Shown here: piece after piece, positions 45,170 through 55,269 of the stretch
Position numbering within the stretch: the first letter of the stretch is position 1
Layout: each line of letters starts with the position of its first letter
DNA from: Brachionus manjavacas
Taxonomy: Eukaryota; Rotifera; Eurotatoria; Ploima; Brachionidae
Assembly (NCBI GenBank): GCA_019054805.1
Contig: JAHQIY010000025.1
Coordinates: 310,001-374,000 of the forward strand
Direction: 5' to 3'
DNA: 64,000 nucleotides
Translations under genes and position numbers: made by a program
Notes under the pieces: generated by a model
What the model was told of the DNA's origin: nothing
Databases searched by the model: none
The model's input: only the letters and a program-made list of their open reading frames with translations

Positions 45170-45914
45170 AGTTTTGATTCGAAACAGTTAAAATAAATAT
45201 GAAATTATTTTTAAAAAATTCAAAATACTAAATTTCAAAATGCTTAATTGTGGTTTAAAAACAACTAATATTAAAAAAAAATAAAATTTTATAATTTTAT
45301 AAAACACTGCTTATAATTAAAAAACTTTTTAAAAATAAACTATTTGAATTCTTTATTTAGAAAATTAAAATGCTATTAAACAATGGAACAAATTAAAGCT
45401 ATTTATTAAGCTTCTCATTTAAATTAAATATACCAAAAAAAATTAATTAATATCTGATGAAAAAATTTTTTTAAAGCATCGGCTTATTACAACATACATT
45501 TGAGATGATGTTAATTTAATTCAAAAAATGAGTCTTTTATTTTAATTTGTTACTGGAAGAAGGATAGTTGTTTAATAGTTTATTCAAAAATTATAATATT
45601 AATATAATGAAATATCATATAATGTCTTATTAAGGGTTGTAGTCGTTTCTCATATTAGGTTGTTTAATAAGTTTTTTCGTCGATTTTTAAATGAAAAAAT
45701 CTCATCAAAGATTAAACTTTTTTATGCAATGTTGTACATCATTTGAAAGAGCAACTCTTGTTCTTTCAAATGATATAAAAGATTATATGTTTGCTTTTTA
45801 AATTTCTAAATAATTAACTAAATAAAAATGTATGACAAAAAATGCATATCCGCCATTGCATGTTATTCAAGTTTAACGAAGGAAAAAATGCGATTTTCTA
45901 TTTAAATAATTAAA
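45170..45914. other. AT-rich spacer, no gene seen
   Basis: This stretch follows the stop codon of the hypothetical gene and should contain its 3' end. No coding stretch is recognised. The inverted 19-mer ATCATTTGAAAGAGCAACT / GTTCTTTCAAATGAT at 45739-45773 could fold into a hairpin. Confidence 0.4.
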
Positions 45915-47190
45915 AAATGCATAGTCACGTATTCTGTTAATAAGATTTAAATATGATTTATGGATTTGATTATCAGTAAGTGAGTGCTAAAAGTGTGGGT
46001 AACAGATACTCCTGGTTAAACCATCATCGACCTTGTTGATCGGTAAATACAAAATATAAGAAAATAAAAATAAAAATAATTATTTTACTTTTTCTAGCAA
46101 AATATTTAAAGTTTAAATAAAAAAGAATTAAAGATGTTTGATTCGCTATTATTTTCTTCTATTGGGGCCTGAATTATTCTTCAGTATTAATTATTTTCTT
46201 TTATTTTTTGTGCTTAATATTTTATAAATAAATAAAATGAATCTAAACATCTTTACTATTAATTTAACCAGGAACCAAAACATTATTAAGACAAAAATTA
46301 ACCATCCAATTTTAAGAATTAATATCAGGTTACTTTTTTGACTCTATCAAAAAATTTAGATACTTTATACATCGGACCTTTCCTAACGCTTTTTAGTTGT
46401 AATGCTATGCACATTTCTATGTCGCTTTAAAAATCATCATTTAGGAGTTCCTTCCACTATTTCTTTATTTTTAAATAAATTTACAAGACTAAATTCTAAA
46501 CTATCCAGTTCGCTAATTTCGTTATTTATTTCTATCCCGTTTTTCCAGGAAGTAATTTCAAAATCCTTCATATTAATCTTTTTACTAATATTTTTATCAA
46601 AAACATTACGTATCCAGTACGTTCGGTCATCACAACTGATTAATTATGACTCCTTCCATTTATTACTTGTAAAGTTTGAAACTTTACAATCGTTCACCAA
46701 TGTTTGGCTAAAAATTATAGGCTAACATGATAAACTTCATCCTAAGTATCAAGCACTAATATTAGGTATATTCGATTTATTACTACTAACATTTCGAGAC
46801 ATGTTGAGTTTATCTGTGTTGTAAATTGTATTCCCCTTGCATCAATGCATTACTTTTACACAAAATTTAGAGCTTCGTTTGAACGATCTATTTGCCTGAG
46901 CATTAATTCTTCACCAATTCTTTCTGGTACTACTCTTAATTGCAAACGAACTTTATCACAAAGATTCTGAAATCTGACTAAGAATTCGTCACAACCTTAA
47001 CCATCCAATTTGAGGATAATTACATCTGTATCTCGTTAAACATAATGAATCTTCTAGAATAGAATTCCATTCTGATTCTAGAAGTTTTGCTAGGCGTGTG
47101 AATTAATAGTCATGTATTCGGTAAAATGATTTAAACAAGAGTAAATCATCAATTAAGTAAGTGCTTAAATTGTGGGTAACAGATTCAATT
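45915..47190 (-). mobile_element. Retroelement remnant between short direct repeats
   Basis: About 85-bp direct repeats at 45915-46005 and 47108-47190 share GTATTC, GATTTAAA and a closing GTGGGTAACAGAT, and could be LTR edges. Between them the minus strand carries gag-like fragments: DEFLVRFQNLCDKVRLQLRV with VVPERIGEELMLRQIDRSNE at about 46995-46862, and a second open stretch from about 46730 to 46437 (YWIRNVFDKNISKKIN, ISELDSLEFSLVNLFKNKEI). Stops and shifts interrupt both. The class (gypsy or BEL) cannot be decided. Confidence 0.45.
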
Positions 47191-47383
47191 TTGAAATTAA
47201 TTTTCAAGAAAGAAATTATTTGATTAGTTCTTAAAAATTTGTAATGAAGCTTTTGGTTGATAAAATCAAACCAATTTTTTTTCTAGAATTTTTATAAAGA
47301 GGCCTTTAACTAAAATGTAAGTTGATTAAATTATTGCTTGAGCTTGTGTCAGCGAGTTATTTGAAAGTTTCATCTTACTTTCC
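47191..47383. other. Short AT-rich spacer before the mosaic
   Basis: Nothing is recognised. The duplicated block A begins at 47384. Confidence 0.4.
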
Positions 47384-47836
47384 TGGATAATTGTTTTAAT
47401 AATATCCGCCTTTTTTATAAAAAGAAGATAGCTTTTTTGCAAATTGTTTTATTAGACAACAGTTACCAATTATCTAAATTAATTTTAACACAAAGAGCAA
47501 CTTTTATTAAATTATTTTTTCAGATTCTATCTCATATAAACAGATTAAAAATTGCTATTTCTAATATCAGCTAAAAAATCATCGCATTAGTAATTTAACA
47601 TATTAACATTTTGATCCAATAAATTAAATAACGTCTCGTTACTCGCATATAAAAAGCTTTGCTTCTCTATATCTTTAATGTTATAAAAAAGGATTGTCAG
47701 TTTTAATTGGTAAGTAAGCACGTCTGTTCATGAGTTCATTTAATAAATTATAATATAATGTTCGAAAGCTGCCGGTTACACCTCAGGCAGCTTATATTTA
47801 TAGGCGGTCTTTCTAGTGCCAAGGCTTATGCTCCAT

Positions 47837-47976
47837 TTATGGTGGTATGCGCCGGGACGGCGAGTCTGCTGGATTGGCGGCAGATGGTACGTACGACACG
47901 CGAACGTCGAAGATGGTTCTCATCCAGTTGACCATGATTATTAGCGAAAGGATTCCGTGCATGTTCTCAGCCCCAG
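47837..47976 (-). pseudogene. RNase H C-terminal part (GC-rich retroelement), copy A
   Basis: The minus strand encodes the end of a retroelement RNase H: GAENMHGILSLIIMVNWM, then VRVSYVPSAANPADSPSRR and a TAA at 47839-47837. The NPAD Asp is the expected last catalytic acid. The first part of the domain lies at 49433-49666, separated by a 1456-bp insertion. GC content is far above the surroundings. Downstream on the minus strand a GCTGCC/GGCAGC hairpin (near 47769-47792) follows the stop. Confidence 0.6.
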
Positions 47977-48148
47977 ATAAATTGACGCCTCATGCTCAAG
48001 TTGTCCATAGGTGAAATCAAAATATGATTAGACACCCCGTCACTCAAATTGTCCTGAAATAACTGAAAGAATAATTAGACAACTCCACTCTCAATTTGAC
48101 GTTAAAATTAAATGATATTGACCCCAAGTAAGTCAAGTTGTCCACAGT
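47977..48148 (+). repeat. 48-bp minisatellite array S1
   Basis: There are about 3.5 degenerate units, each containing a GNC(A)CTCAAATTGTCC-like core, for example CACCCCGTCACTCAAATTGT. It is nearly identical to part of array S3 (49693-49875) and to S4 (52867-53038). Confidence 0.75.
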
Positions 48149-49250
48149 TCTATATCATCTTTACTATCACCAGAAAATTTTTGTGTACTTGCATGAAAAT
48201 GATTTGATTTATTCTCCACATTTTGGTTGAGCAAAAATTTATATATTGGATCGTTCGATAAAGGAAACATTTGTTCGCTCATCTCGACCGGATGATTTAT
48301 TTAATTTCGTTTATTATTTATCATGTTTCCATAACCATTTGATACATAGTCAGACATTTTAGGTGTTTTTTGCTGATCATAATCATAAATAACCGAATTT
48401 GCTTGGTAAATTTTTGAATTCCAATCTTTAATTATATCTTTTCCATAACAAAAAGATTCTGGTGTATTTTGTGCATCATCATCACTGATAAGTATTGATT
48501 TAGGCGTTTTTTCGCCATGGTCCACATTTTAAAACATTTTGTATGAATTAATCGATTTTGAAGCATCCTTTATTGAGACATCATTTTGCGTATATATCGA
48601 GCGATTATTTATAGTTGAATAATCTAACTTGTAATAATCTTTATTCATTATTAAGTATTTTTCATCTTGTTTGCTGTTGCTGATAGTTGATTTGTTACGG
48701 AGATCCTCATTGATTTGCACATTTTTTTTCTAATCAGTGGCTTGTAACTCAAAAAATTGACTGTCATTTTTATTTAACTGCGACTTAAGTTCTGATATTA
48801 CTTTATCCCTCTCAAGATTATCCTCTTTTAGATTTTCATTTCTTAATAATAATTCTTCATTAGTTAAACGTAGTCTGATTGAGCTTATTTCACTCATTGT
48901 TCAATTAATAATTAGTACTAATATAAAATTATCGCGCGGAACAATCTGCTTTTGTCTAATGTTTAGTTAATATCGGTATTTATCGCTGCTACCATATATG
49001 TTAGTCTAGGTGATTTGGCCTGAATACATTCGATTAACTTTAGAGAAGATAGATAGAAGACAAAGAACAAAATTGAGTTGAATAAACGTTTATTATTAAT
49101 TTAAAATGAATCTCTTTTTAAGAATTACAACTTCTATTTATATTCAATAGTTGTGACTTAAAAGAGTCATTGATCATAAAGGATCTAAATAGAGATAAGT
49201 TGTGAATATTGATTAGGTTAATTTAAATAGTTGAAACGGTTATTTTCACA
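48149..49250 (-). mobile_element. LTR plus gag fragment, copy A
   Basis: On the minus strand: an LTR (49250-48999, TGTGAAAATAACCG to CTAGACTAACA, 252 bp because of a 26-bp deletion), a TGGTAGCAGCGATAAAT primer-binding site, then a gag-type frame from ATG 48897. The frame stays open to 48149 except for one TAG and two TAA codons, all in that frame: between ATD and KKN, between SYKMF and NVDHG, and between NNKRN and INHPV. At 48149 it joins array S1 in mid-gag. No pol is present. Confidence 0.7.
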
Positions 49251-49432
49251 CCGAAATACACCTCGTCATTCTAATTATCAAGAAAAAACTATAAGAATAA
49301 TTGGACTTCTCGACACTTAAATTGTCCAAAGATAACAAAAATAAAATTGTCCACCTCGAGACTCAAATTTTCCAAATATTCCAAAACAAATATTGGACGC
49401 CTCCTCATTATAATTGTCCTAAAAAAGCTTCT
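49251..49432 (+). repeat. 48-bp minisatellite array S2
   Basis: About four units flank the LTR of copy A (for example GGACGCCTCCTCATTATAAT). It ends at AAGCTTCT, where the GC-rich RNase H part begins. The equivalent arrays beside copies B and C continue past this point. Confidence 0.75.
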
Positions 49433-49666
49433 CATGTTCTCAGCCCCAGTGCTGTAGAAGCGATACCACTAAGCTCTAACTCTTTTCCAGAGTCCGATCA
49501 CTGCTTTGTTGTCGATGTAGAGCCGCAACACCGACGGATGATCGGACATGAGTCCTGGAATTATCAACGCAGCTGCCTCGTTGTAGAGTATAGCTTCTGT
49601 TGGGGCGGCTACTGAGAACTCCATTACCGAGTAGCCATCTACGAGAATACTTGGACACCTCGTCAC
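49433..49666 (-). pseudogene. RNase H N-terminal part (GC-rich retroelement)
   Basis: The minus-strand frame encodes an RNase H core: SILVDGYSVMEF (first Asp), LYNEAAALI (Glu), VLRLYIDNKAVIGLW (third acid), then a TAG and WYRFYSTGAENM. The last codons fall in the 17-bp CATGTTCTCAGCCCCAG repeat shared with 47960-47976, and the frame is the same on both sides. The GC content is about twice the window average. The parental element class (DIRS-like or another RNase H lineage) is unknown. Confidence 0.6.
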
Positions 49667-49995
49667 TCAAATTGACCAATTGTATAATTAAAGGATAAAT
49701 TGACGCCTCATGCTCAAGTTGTCCATAGGTGAAATCAAAATATGATTAGACACCCCGTCACTCAAATTGTCCTGAAATAACTGAAAGAAAAATTAGACAA
49801 CTCCACTCTCAATTTGACGTTAGGTAAAATAAAATGATATTGACTCCTAGTAAGTCAAGTTGTCCACAGTAAAAATTAAAGGAAATTGGAAGCCTAATCA
49901 TTCAAATTATCCTGAAATAACAAAAAGAATAATTGGACACCTCGTCACTCAAATTTACCAATTATATAATTAAAGGATATTTTAACCCCTTAAAT
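49645..49995 (+). repeat. 48-bp minisatellite array S3
   Basis: About seven units include TTGGACACCTCGTCACTCAA twice. Part of it (49693-49875) matches S1 almost exactly. It lies between the RNase H fragment and a LINE fragment. Confidence 0.75.
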
Positions 49996-52010
49996 AATCA
50001 GAATAACAATGTTCGGGGAAAGACTGGTTTTGTAGATTTTCTGAGAAAGATAAGAAATGCTTTTATGAGAAACAGAAATGATTTTTTCTGTAATTTTATC
50101 ATTCAGTTGATCTATAGTGATGGAAGATTCAGGGAAAATAACTATTTGAGAGTTTAAGATCTCGCTAAATAATTGCCAGTTCGCTTTCTTATAGTTAAAT
50201 TTTTTAGCTGTTGATTTTTTTTTAATTGATAGCCCATAGAAATTGATGCTGCGATTGGGAAATGGTCACTTGTCATGTCTTGACTATTTAAGACATTAAA
50301 GTCGGTAATTTTGTCAATTTAATGAAGATAAAACTAAAAAAAGATCAAGAATTTCAAAGTAATTCTTGAATATATTGAAATAGGAAGCTTATAATTTATA
50401 ACTGAAAAGTCTAACTAATTGATTTTTCTTTCCAACAATATACCGTTTTCATTTAACCCTATGCAGCCTATTTGCTTTGTTCCAGCGTTTAGATCGCCAC
50501 CTAAATAGTAGTTTTTACATTTTTTATTAACTGTTTCAAAAAGCTCAAAATTAAGAAGTACATTGGGTGGATTATATAGACTAAATACATCTAAATAATT
50601 TTTTTTTCCTAAATTTAATTTTATACAAAGGAGTTCGGAATTGAATTCATCAAATGAAAAATCTTATATAAATACAATTCCTTCTTTAATTAAAATAGCT
50701 TCTCAACCTCCATACTTGTTAAGTGGTTTGGATAAGAACTGATAATTGTGAAAAGATAAAAATTTGCCTCACCTAAATCCATCTTTAATTAATTGAGCAA
50801 AACTTTGTCGAGACATTTTTGAGCTAAAAAATTTTCTAAGAGATGAACCCTACTAGGTAAGTGAAGATAGTTCCAGTGTGTAATTACTAACCTGTTCTTA
50901 GAGGAAAGTTGACTTAATAGATTTTTCATCATTGTGTGTTTGAGTTTGACTGTTTTTGTATAAAATCGCTATTGGTTTCATCTGAATTCTGTCCAATATT
51001 ATTGTCTTGACTGCCTCCATTAAGTTCATTGTTTTCCTTTTCATTTGTTCAAGCTTTTTGTTTTTTCGATTCTGCTGTTTGTGAATTGTCGGATTCTGAG
51101 AGGAACTTGATTTGCATAGTTGTTTGAACATTGATAACAAGGTATTTTAGTGACTTAATAGATTGATCCCTAAATTTTTCGAAATTTGAGCAGTTTATTT
51201 ATTCAAAATCTTTATTAAGATTGACTTTTAGAAGTGGATTATGCATACTTTTTTAACTGGACTGTGACGACAAAAGAGATTCCTCATTTTTAGACTCGTT
51301 ATTTTGGAACTGTGGAGTTTTGGTTATCATGTTCAACATGTTTGTTTCTATTTGAGAAATTTCTTCTTCTTCTTCTTGAATCGCTAGTCGATTTTTGCTC
51401 GTTCAATCGATTCAAGCCTCTCAGCTAGAGAGCAATTATGGGTCAAATCTCCTTTTTGATTACAGTTTTTCCAAGCTTTGTTCTTGACAGGACATCTAGC
51501 AATGTTGTTACCTTCACCATTACAATAAAGGCAATTTTTTATATTTCCAGCAATTAAAATTACGCACTTTAAACCGTATAGAAATGTTGGATCTGTCAAA
51601 TTTCTAACTAATTGTTCTGATTCTTTGGGGAAGGAAACTTTTACTCGTTTCACACTGTTTTTAACTTGACTTTCTATGTATGTTTCTTCTGAAATTTGTT
51701 CAACTCAGAGACGATTGATTTTAACAGCTTCGAAAAAGTCTCAAAGTAATTCCTTGTTGAAATCTTCTGGGAGATAGTGAAACCTAATTATCGAGTATTC
51801 ATGTCACCAGCAATTTGTTTGCATCTTCAATCTTAAAAAATTCACCATTATTTTCCATTGAACGTTCAAGGACTTTCGATGCGGTAAAGGCGTGTTCGAA
51901 ATTTATAATCCATATTTTATTCGAAGAGAAATTGTAGATTGCTGTAATTCCTTAAATTCCGAGTCTCTGAGTACCTATTGGAGTTGCTTAAGGATTGTTT
52001 TGTGATTAAC
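49996..52010 (-). mobile_element. LINE fragment: ORF1 zinc-knuckle protein and endonuclease part
   Basis: Minus-strand reading gives first an ORF1 piece (51653-51384) with CLYCNGEGNNIARCP and CNQKGDLTHNC zinc knuckles. A shifted ORF1 tail follows (51140-50898). Then come jockey-type endonuclease phrases: VITHWNYLHLPSRVHLLENF near 50860, DVFSLYNPPNVL near 50590, YYLGGDLNAG near 50510, and ITIDQLNDKI near 50125. Multiple stops and shifts are present. The reverse transcriptase should come next, but the element is cut off at array S3. Confidence 0.65.
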
Positions 52011-52273
52011 AGATTTCTCATTCTTTTTAAGATTCAGTATGACTGAAATCTTAAAATTCCAACGTTGAATTTCGTTTATGTTCGCTAGCGAACTTTGCTA
52101 TTGAAGTTTAGCTTTTAAATCACGTGTTGACGCTATAAATTAAGAACAAGATTGCTAAGCCAAAAGTCGAAATTAAGTAAAAGTCTTAAGTGACGATCAA
52201 TTTTGATTCGATCGAAAGCCAATAAATATATTGGCTTAGATTCGAATTGAATTTTGAAAATAATAAATATTAT
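52011..52273. other. Unassigned sequence before block B
   Basis: This is ordinary AT-rich DNA, slightly richer in GC near 52080-52150. It may be the 5' region of the LINE fragment. Nothing else is recognised. Confidence 0.3.
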
Positions 52274-52726
52274 TGGATAATTGTTTTAATAATATCCGCC
52301 TTTTTTATAAAAAGAAGATAGCTTTTTTGCAAATTGTTTTATTAGACAACAGTTACCAATTATCTAAATTAATTTTAACACAAAGAGCAACTTTTATTAA
52401 ATTATTTTTTCAGATTCTATCTCATATAAACAGATTAAAAATTGCTATTTCTAATATCAGCTAAAAATTCATCGCATTAGTAATTTAACATATTAACATT
52501 TTGATCCAATAAATTAAATAACGTCTCGTTACTCGCATATAAAAAGCTTTGCTTCTCTATATCTTTAATGTTATAAAAAAGGATTGTCAGTTTTAATTGG
52601 TAAGTAAGCACGTCTGTTCATGAGTTCATTTAATAAATTATAATATAATGTTCGAAAGCTGCCGGTTACACCTCAGGCAGCTTATATTTATAGGCGGTCT
52701 TTCTAGTGCCAAGGCTTATGCTCCAT

Positions 52727-52866
52727 TTATGGTGGTATGCGCCGGGACGGCGAGTCTGCTGGATTGGCGGCAGATGGTACGTACGACACGCGAACGTCGA
52801 AGATGGTTCTCATCCAGTTGACCATGATTATTAGCGAAAGGATTCCGTGCATGTTCTCAGCCCCAG
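52727..52866 (-). pseudogene. RNase H C-terminal part, copy B
   Basis: This is a near-identical copy of 47837-47976, including the CATGTTCTCAGCCCCAG end (52850-52866). Here no matching N-terminal part lies on the other side, so copy B was duplicated after the domain had been split. Confidence 0.6.
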
Positions 52867-53038
52867 ATAAATTGACGCCTCATGCTCAAGTTGTCCATAG
52901 GTGAAATCAAAATATGATTAGACACCCCGTCACTCAAATTGTCCTGAAATAACTGAAAGAATAATAAGACAACTCCACTCTCAATTTGACGTTAAAATTA
53001 AATGATATTGACCCCAAGTAAGTCAAGTTGTCCACAGT
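52867..53038 (+). repeat. 48-bp minisatellite array S4
   Basis: It is the same as S1 apart from single substitutions, with the same joint to the gag fragment (CCACAGTTCTATATCATC). Confidence 0.75.
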
Positions 53039-54164
53039 TCTATATCATCTTTACTATCACCAGAAAATTTTTGTGTACTTGCATGAAAATGATTTGATTT
53101 ATTCTCCACATTTTGGTTGAGCAAAAATTTATATATTGGATCGTTCGATAAAGGAAACATTTGTTCGCTCATCTCGACCGGATGATTTATTTAATTTCGT
53201 TTATTATTTATCATGTTTCCATAACCATTTGATACATAGTCAGACATTTTAGGTGTTTTTTGCTGATCATAATCATAAATAACCGAATTTGCTTGGTAAA
53301 TTTTTGAATTCCAATCTTTAATTATATCTTTTCCATAACAAAAAGATTCTGGTGTATTTTGTGCATCATCATCACTGATAAGTATTGATTTAGGCGTTTT
53401 TTCGCCATGGTCCACATTTTAAAACATTTTGTATGAATTAATCGATTTTGAAGCATCCTTTATTGAGACATCATTTTGCGTATATATCGAGCGATTATTT
53501 ATAGTTGAATAATCTAACTTGTAATAATCTTTATTCATTATTAAGTATTTTTCATCTTGTTTGCTGTTGCTGATAGTTGATTTGTTACGGAGATCCTCAT
53601 TGATTTGCACATTTTTTCTAATCAGTAGCTTGTAACTCAAAAAATTGACTGTCATTTTTATTTAACTGCGACTTTAGTTCTGATATTACTTTATCCCTCT
53701 CAAGATTATCCTCTTTTAGATTTTCATTTCTTAATAATAATTCTTCATTAGTTAAACGAAGTCTGATTGAGCTTATTTCACTCATTGTTCAATTAATAAT
53801 TAGTTCTAATATAAAATTATCGCGCGGAACAATCTGCTTTTGTCTAATGTTTAGTTAATATCGGTCTTTATCGCTGCTACCATATATGTTAGTCTAGGTG
53901 ATTTGGCCTGAATACATTCGATTAACTTTAGAGAAGATAGATAGAAGACAAAGAACAAAATTGAGTTGAATAAACGTTTATTATTAATTTAAAATGAATA
54001 GGAAAAATTCAAGTTAAAAAGCAATCTCTTTTTAAGAATTACAACTTCTATTTATATTCAATAGTTGTGACTTAAAAGAGTCATTGATCATAAAGGATCT
54101 AAATAGAGATAAGTTGTGAATATTGATTAGGTTAATTTAAATAGTTGAAACGGTTATTTTCACA
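53039..54164 (-). mobile_element. LTR plus gag fragment, copy B
   Basis: The LTR is 54164-53887 (278 bp, without the 26-bp deletion of copy A), followed by the same primer-binding site and a gag frame from ATG 53785. The two TAA stops of copy A are present at the same places. The first part is shifted because an A-run near the TAG is two bases shorter. The gag breaks at the same base as copy A. Confidence 0.7.
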
Positions 54165-54590
54165 CCGAAATACACCTCGTCATTCTAATTATCAAGTAAA
54201 AACTATAAGAATAATTGGACTTCTCGACACTTAAATTGTCCAAAGATAACAAAAAATAAAATTGTCCACCTCGAGACTCAAATTTTCCAAATATTCCAAA
54301 ACAAATATTGGACGCCTCCTCATTATAATTGTCCTAAAAAAGCTTTAAGAATAATTATACTCATCGAGACTAAATTTTTCATTAAAAAAAAAAAGTTTAA
54401 ATTAACCATCCAAAATCAAAGGTAATTTGGACGCTTCTTCATTCAAATTGTCTAGAAAGAACTAAAAGAAAAATTGGTCTCATCGACACTTAAAATTGAC
54501 CAAAGGTAAAATCAAAGGTTAATTGGACGCTTCTTCATTCTAATTGTCTTGAATTAACTAAAAGAATAATTGGACTCCTCGACACTTAAA
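54165..54590 (+). repeat. 48-bp minisatellite array S5
   Basis: About nine units of 44-72 bp alternate two variants: one like GGACTTCTCGACACTTAAAT, the other like GGACGCTTCTTCATTCAAAT. The alternation gives a higher-order period of about 96 bp. It abuts the divergent two-gene element. Confidence 0.8.
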
Positions 54591-55002
54591 CATATTGAAG
54601 GAATTCAATGAAAAATAGGAAAATTTTTTGGGTTAAATTTTTTTTTTGATTGGTTAAAAGAAAAGACGTTTTTTTGTGAAACTTTTATTTTAATTGGTTA
54701 AAAAAAGTAACAATATTTTCCAAAAAAAAATGAAATAAAATAAAAATGATACAATCTTAATTTTTTTTGCTTTTTCTAACATAAAAACGGAAAATAGCCT
54801 CGTTTGATGAAAATAAAGTTTTTTCTTGTAAATCGTTTCCGAGGATTTTTAAAATCCTGGGAGTTTTTAACTTAATTTGAAATGAATTTTCATCAATTTT
54901 TAAAAAAATCGTTTTTATTGATTAACCTTTCCTTAATCATCCTATAATCAAAAAGAAAATCTGTTGCGTCGCTATACCCTTTTTGAAAATTATATGTCTT
55001 TC
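54591..55002. other. Flank of the divergent element, copy 1
   Basis: This is AT-rich sequence with two GATTGGTTAAAA / AATTGGTTAAAA repeats (near 54648 and 54695). It is presumably the 3' region of the small minus-strand gene or the end of the element. Confidence 0.35.
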
Positions 55003-55254
55003 TCAAATAACTAATTTTTCAATTTTGATTTTGAATTTTCTCAAAGCTGAATTTCTTCGATGAACTTTCAAAAGTTTGCCGATGTTGTAATTGATCTCAT
55101 TGATAAACTCATTAAAATGATTGTCATTTTGTTTGATGTATTTTCTTGTTTTTCTAGGCTTTGTCGTTGAAATCTTTGGTGCGTCTTTTTGGAGTCTTTT
55201 TAAATTGTAGAAACCAGGTTTATATAAACCCAAATTTCGTGTATTATAAGGCAT
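55003..55254 (-). CDS. Small basic protein of a divergent two-gene element (copy 1)
   Basis: An 83-residue open frame starts MPYNTRNLGLYKPGFYNLKR and continues with a basic stretch (KPRKTRKYIKQ) and a basic amphipathic C-terminus. Its start codon is 15 bp from the start of the oppositely oriented transposase-like frame at 55270. A related protein starting MLNTRNRGKYILGMYAE lies at the same position in copy 2 (57299 onward), so this head-to-head partner has been kept and is probably a real gene product. It has no known domain. A nucleic-acid-binding role is inferred only from its charge. Confidence 0.45.
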   Translation of the reverse strand: MPYNTRNLGLYKPGFYNLKRLQKDAPKISTTKPRKTRKYIKQNDNHFNEFINEINYNIGKLLKVHRRNSALRKFKIKIEKLVI

Positions 55255-55269
55255 TCTAGATTAAAAAAA

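Larger units (their letters stand above)
47384..49432. repeat. Duplicated block A (matches 52274-54346)
   Basis: From TGGATAATTGTTTTAATAAT onward, this block and block B at 52274 run nearly base for base with a constant offset of 4890 over the first 1.3 kb. Differences are a few substitutions, a two-base change in an A-run and a 26-bp segment missing from A inside the LTR. It includes an RNase H 3' part, a minisatellite, a gag fragment, an LTR and more minisatellite. It is either a recent segmental duplication or, in part, an assembly effect. Confidence 0.8.
52274..54579. repeat. Duplicated block B
   Basis: Block B matches block A over 52274-54346 and copy C over 53039-54579 (C: 59989-61531). 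It therefore links the two others: left part as in A, right part as in C. Confidence 0.8.

Noticed and set aside
47760-47800. Hammerhead ribozyme near the GCTGCC/GGCAGC hairpin
   Set aside because: No CTGANGA and GAAA core pair was found in the right arrangement on either strand.
48301-48720. Reassigned UAA/UAG (Gln) genetic code
   Set aside because: The gag frames could suggest it, but STIM ends with TAG, and SETDB1 and the rabphilin-like gene end with TAA exactly where their families end, so the host code is standard.
49301-49615. 104-codon plus-strand open frame as a gene
   Set aside because: It is a translation of minisatellite S2 continuing into the antisense of the RNase H fragment, and similar frames appear in every copy of the array.
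47977-49995. CRISPR-like array
   Set aside because: The repeats have a regular spacing of about 48 bp but are degenerate, have no unique spacers, alternate two unit types, and the genome is plainly eukaryotic.
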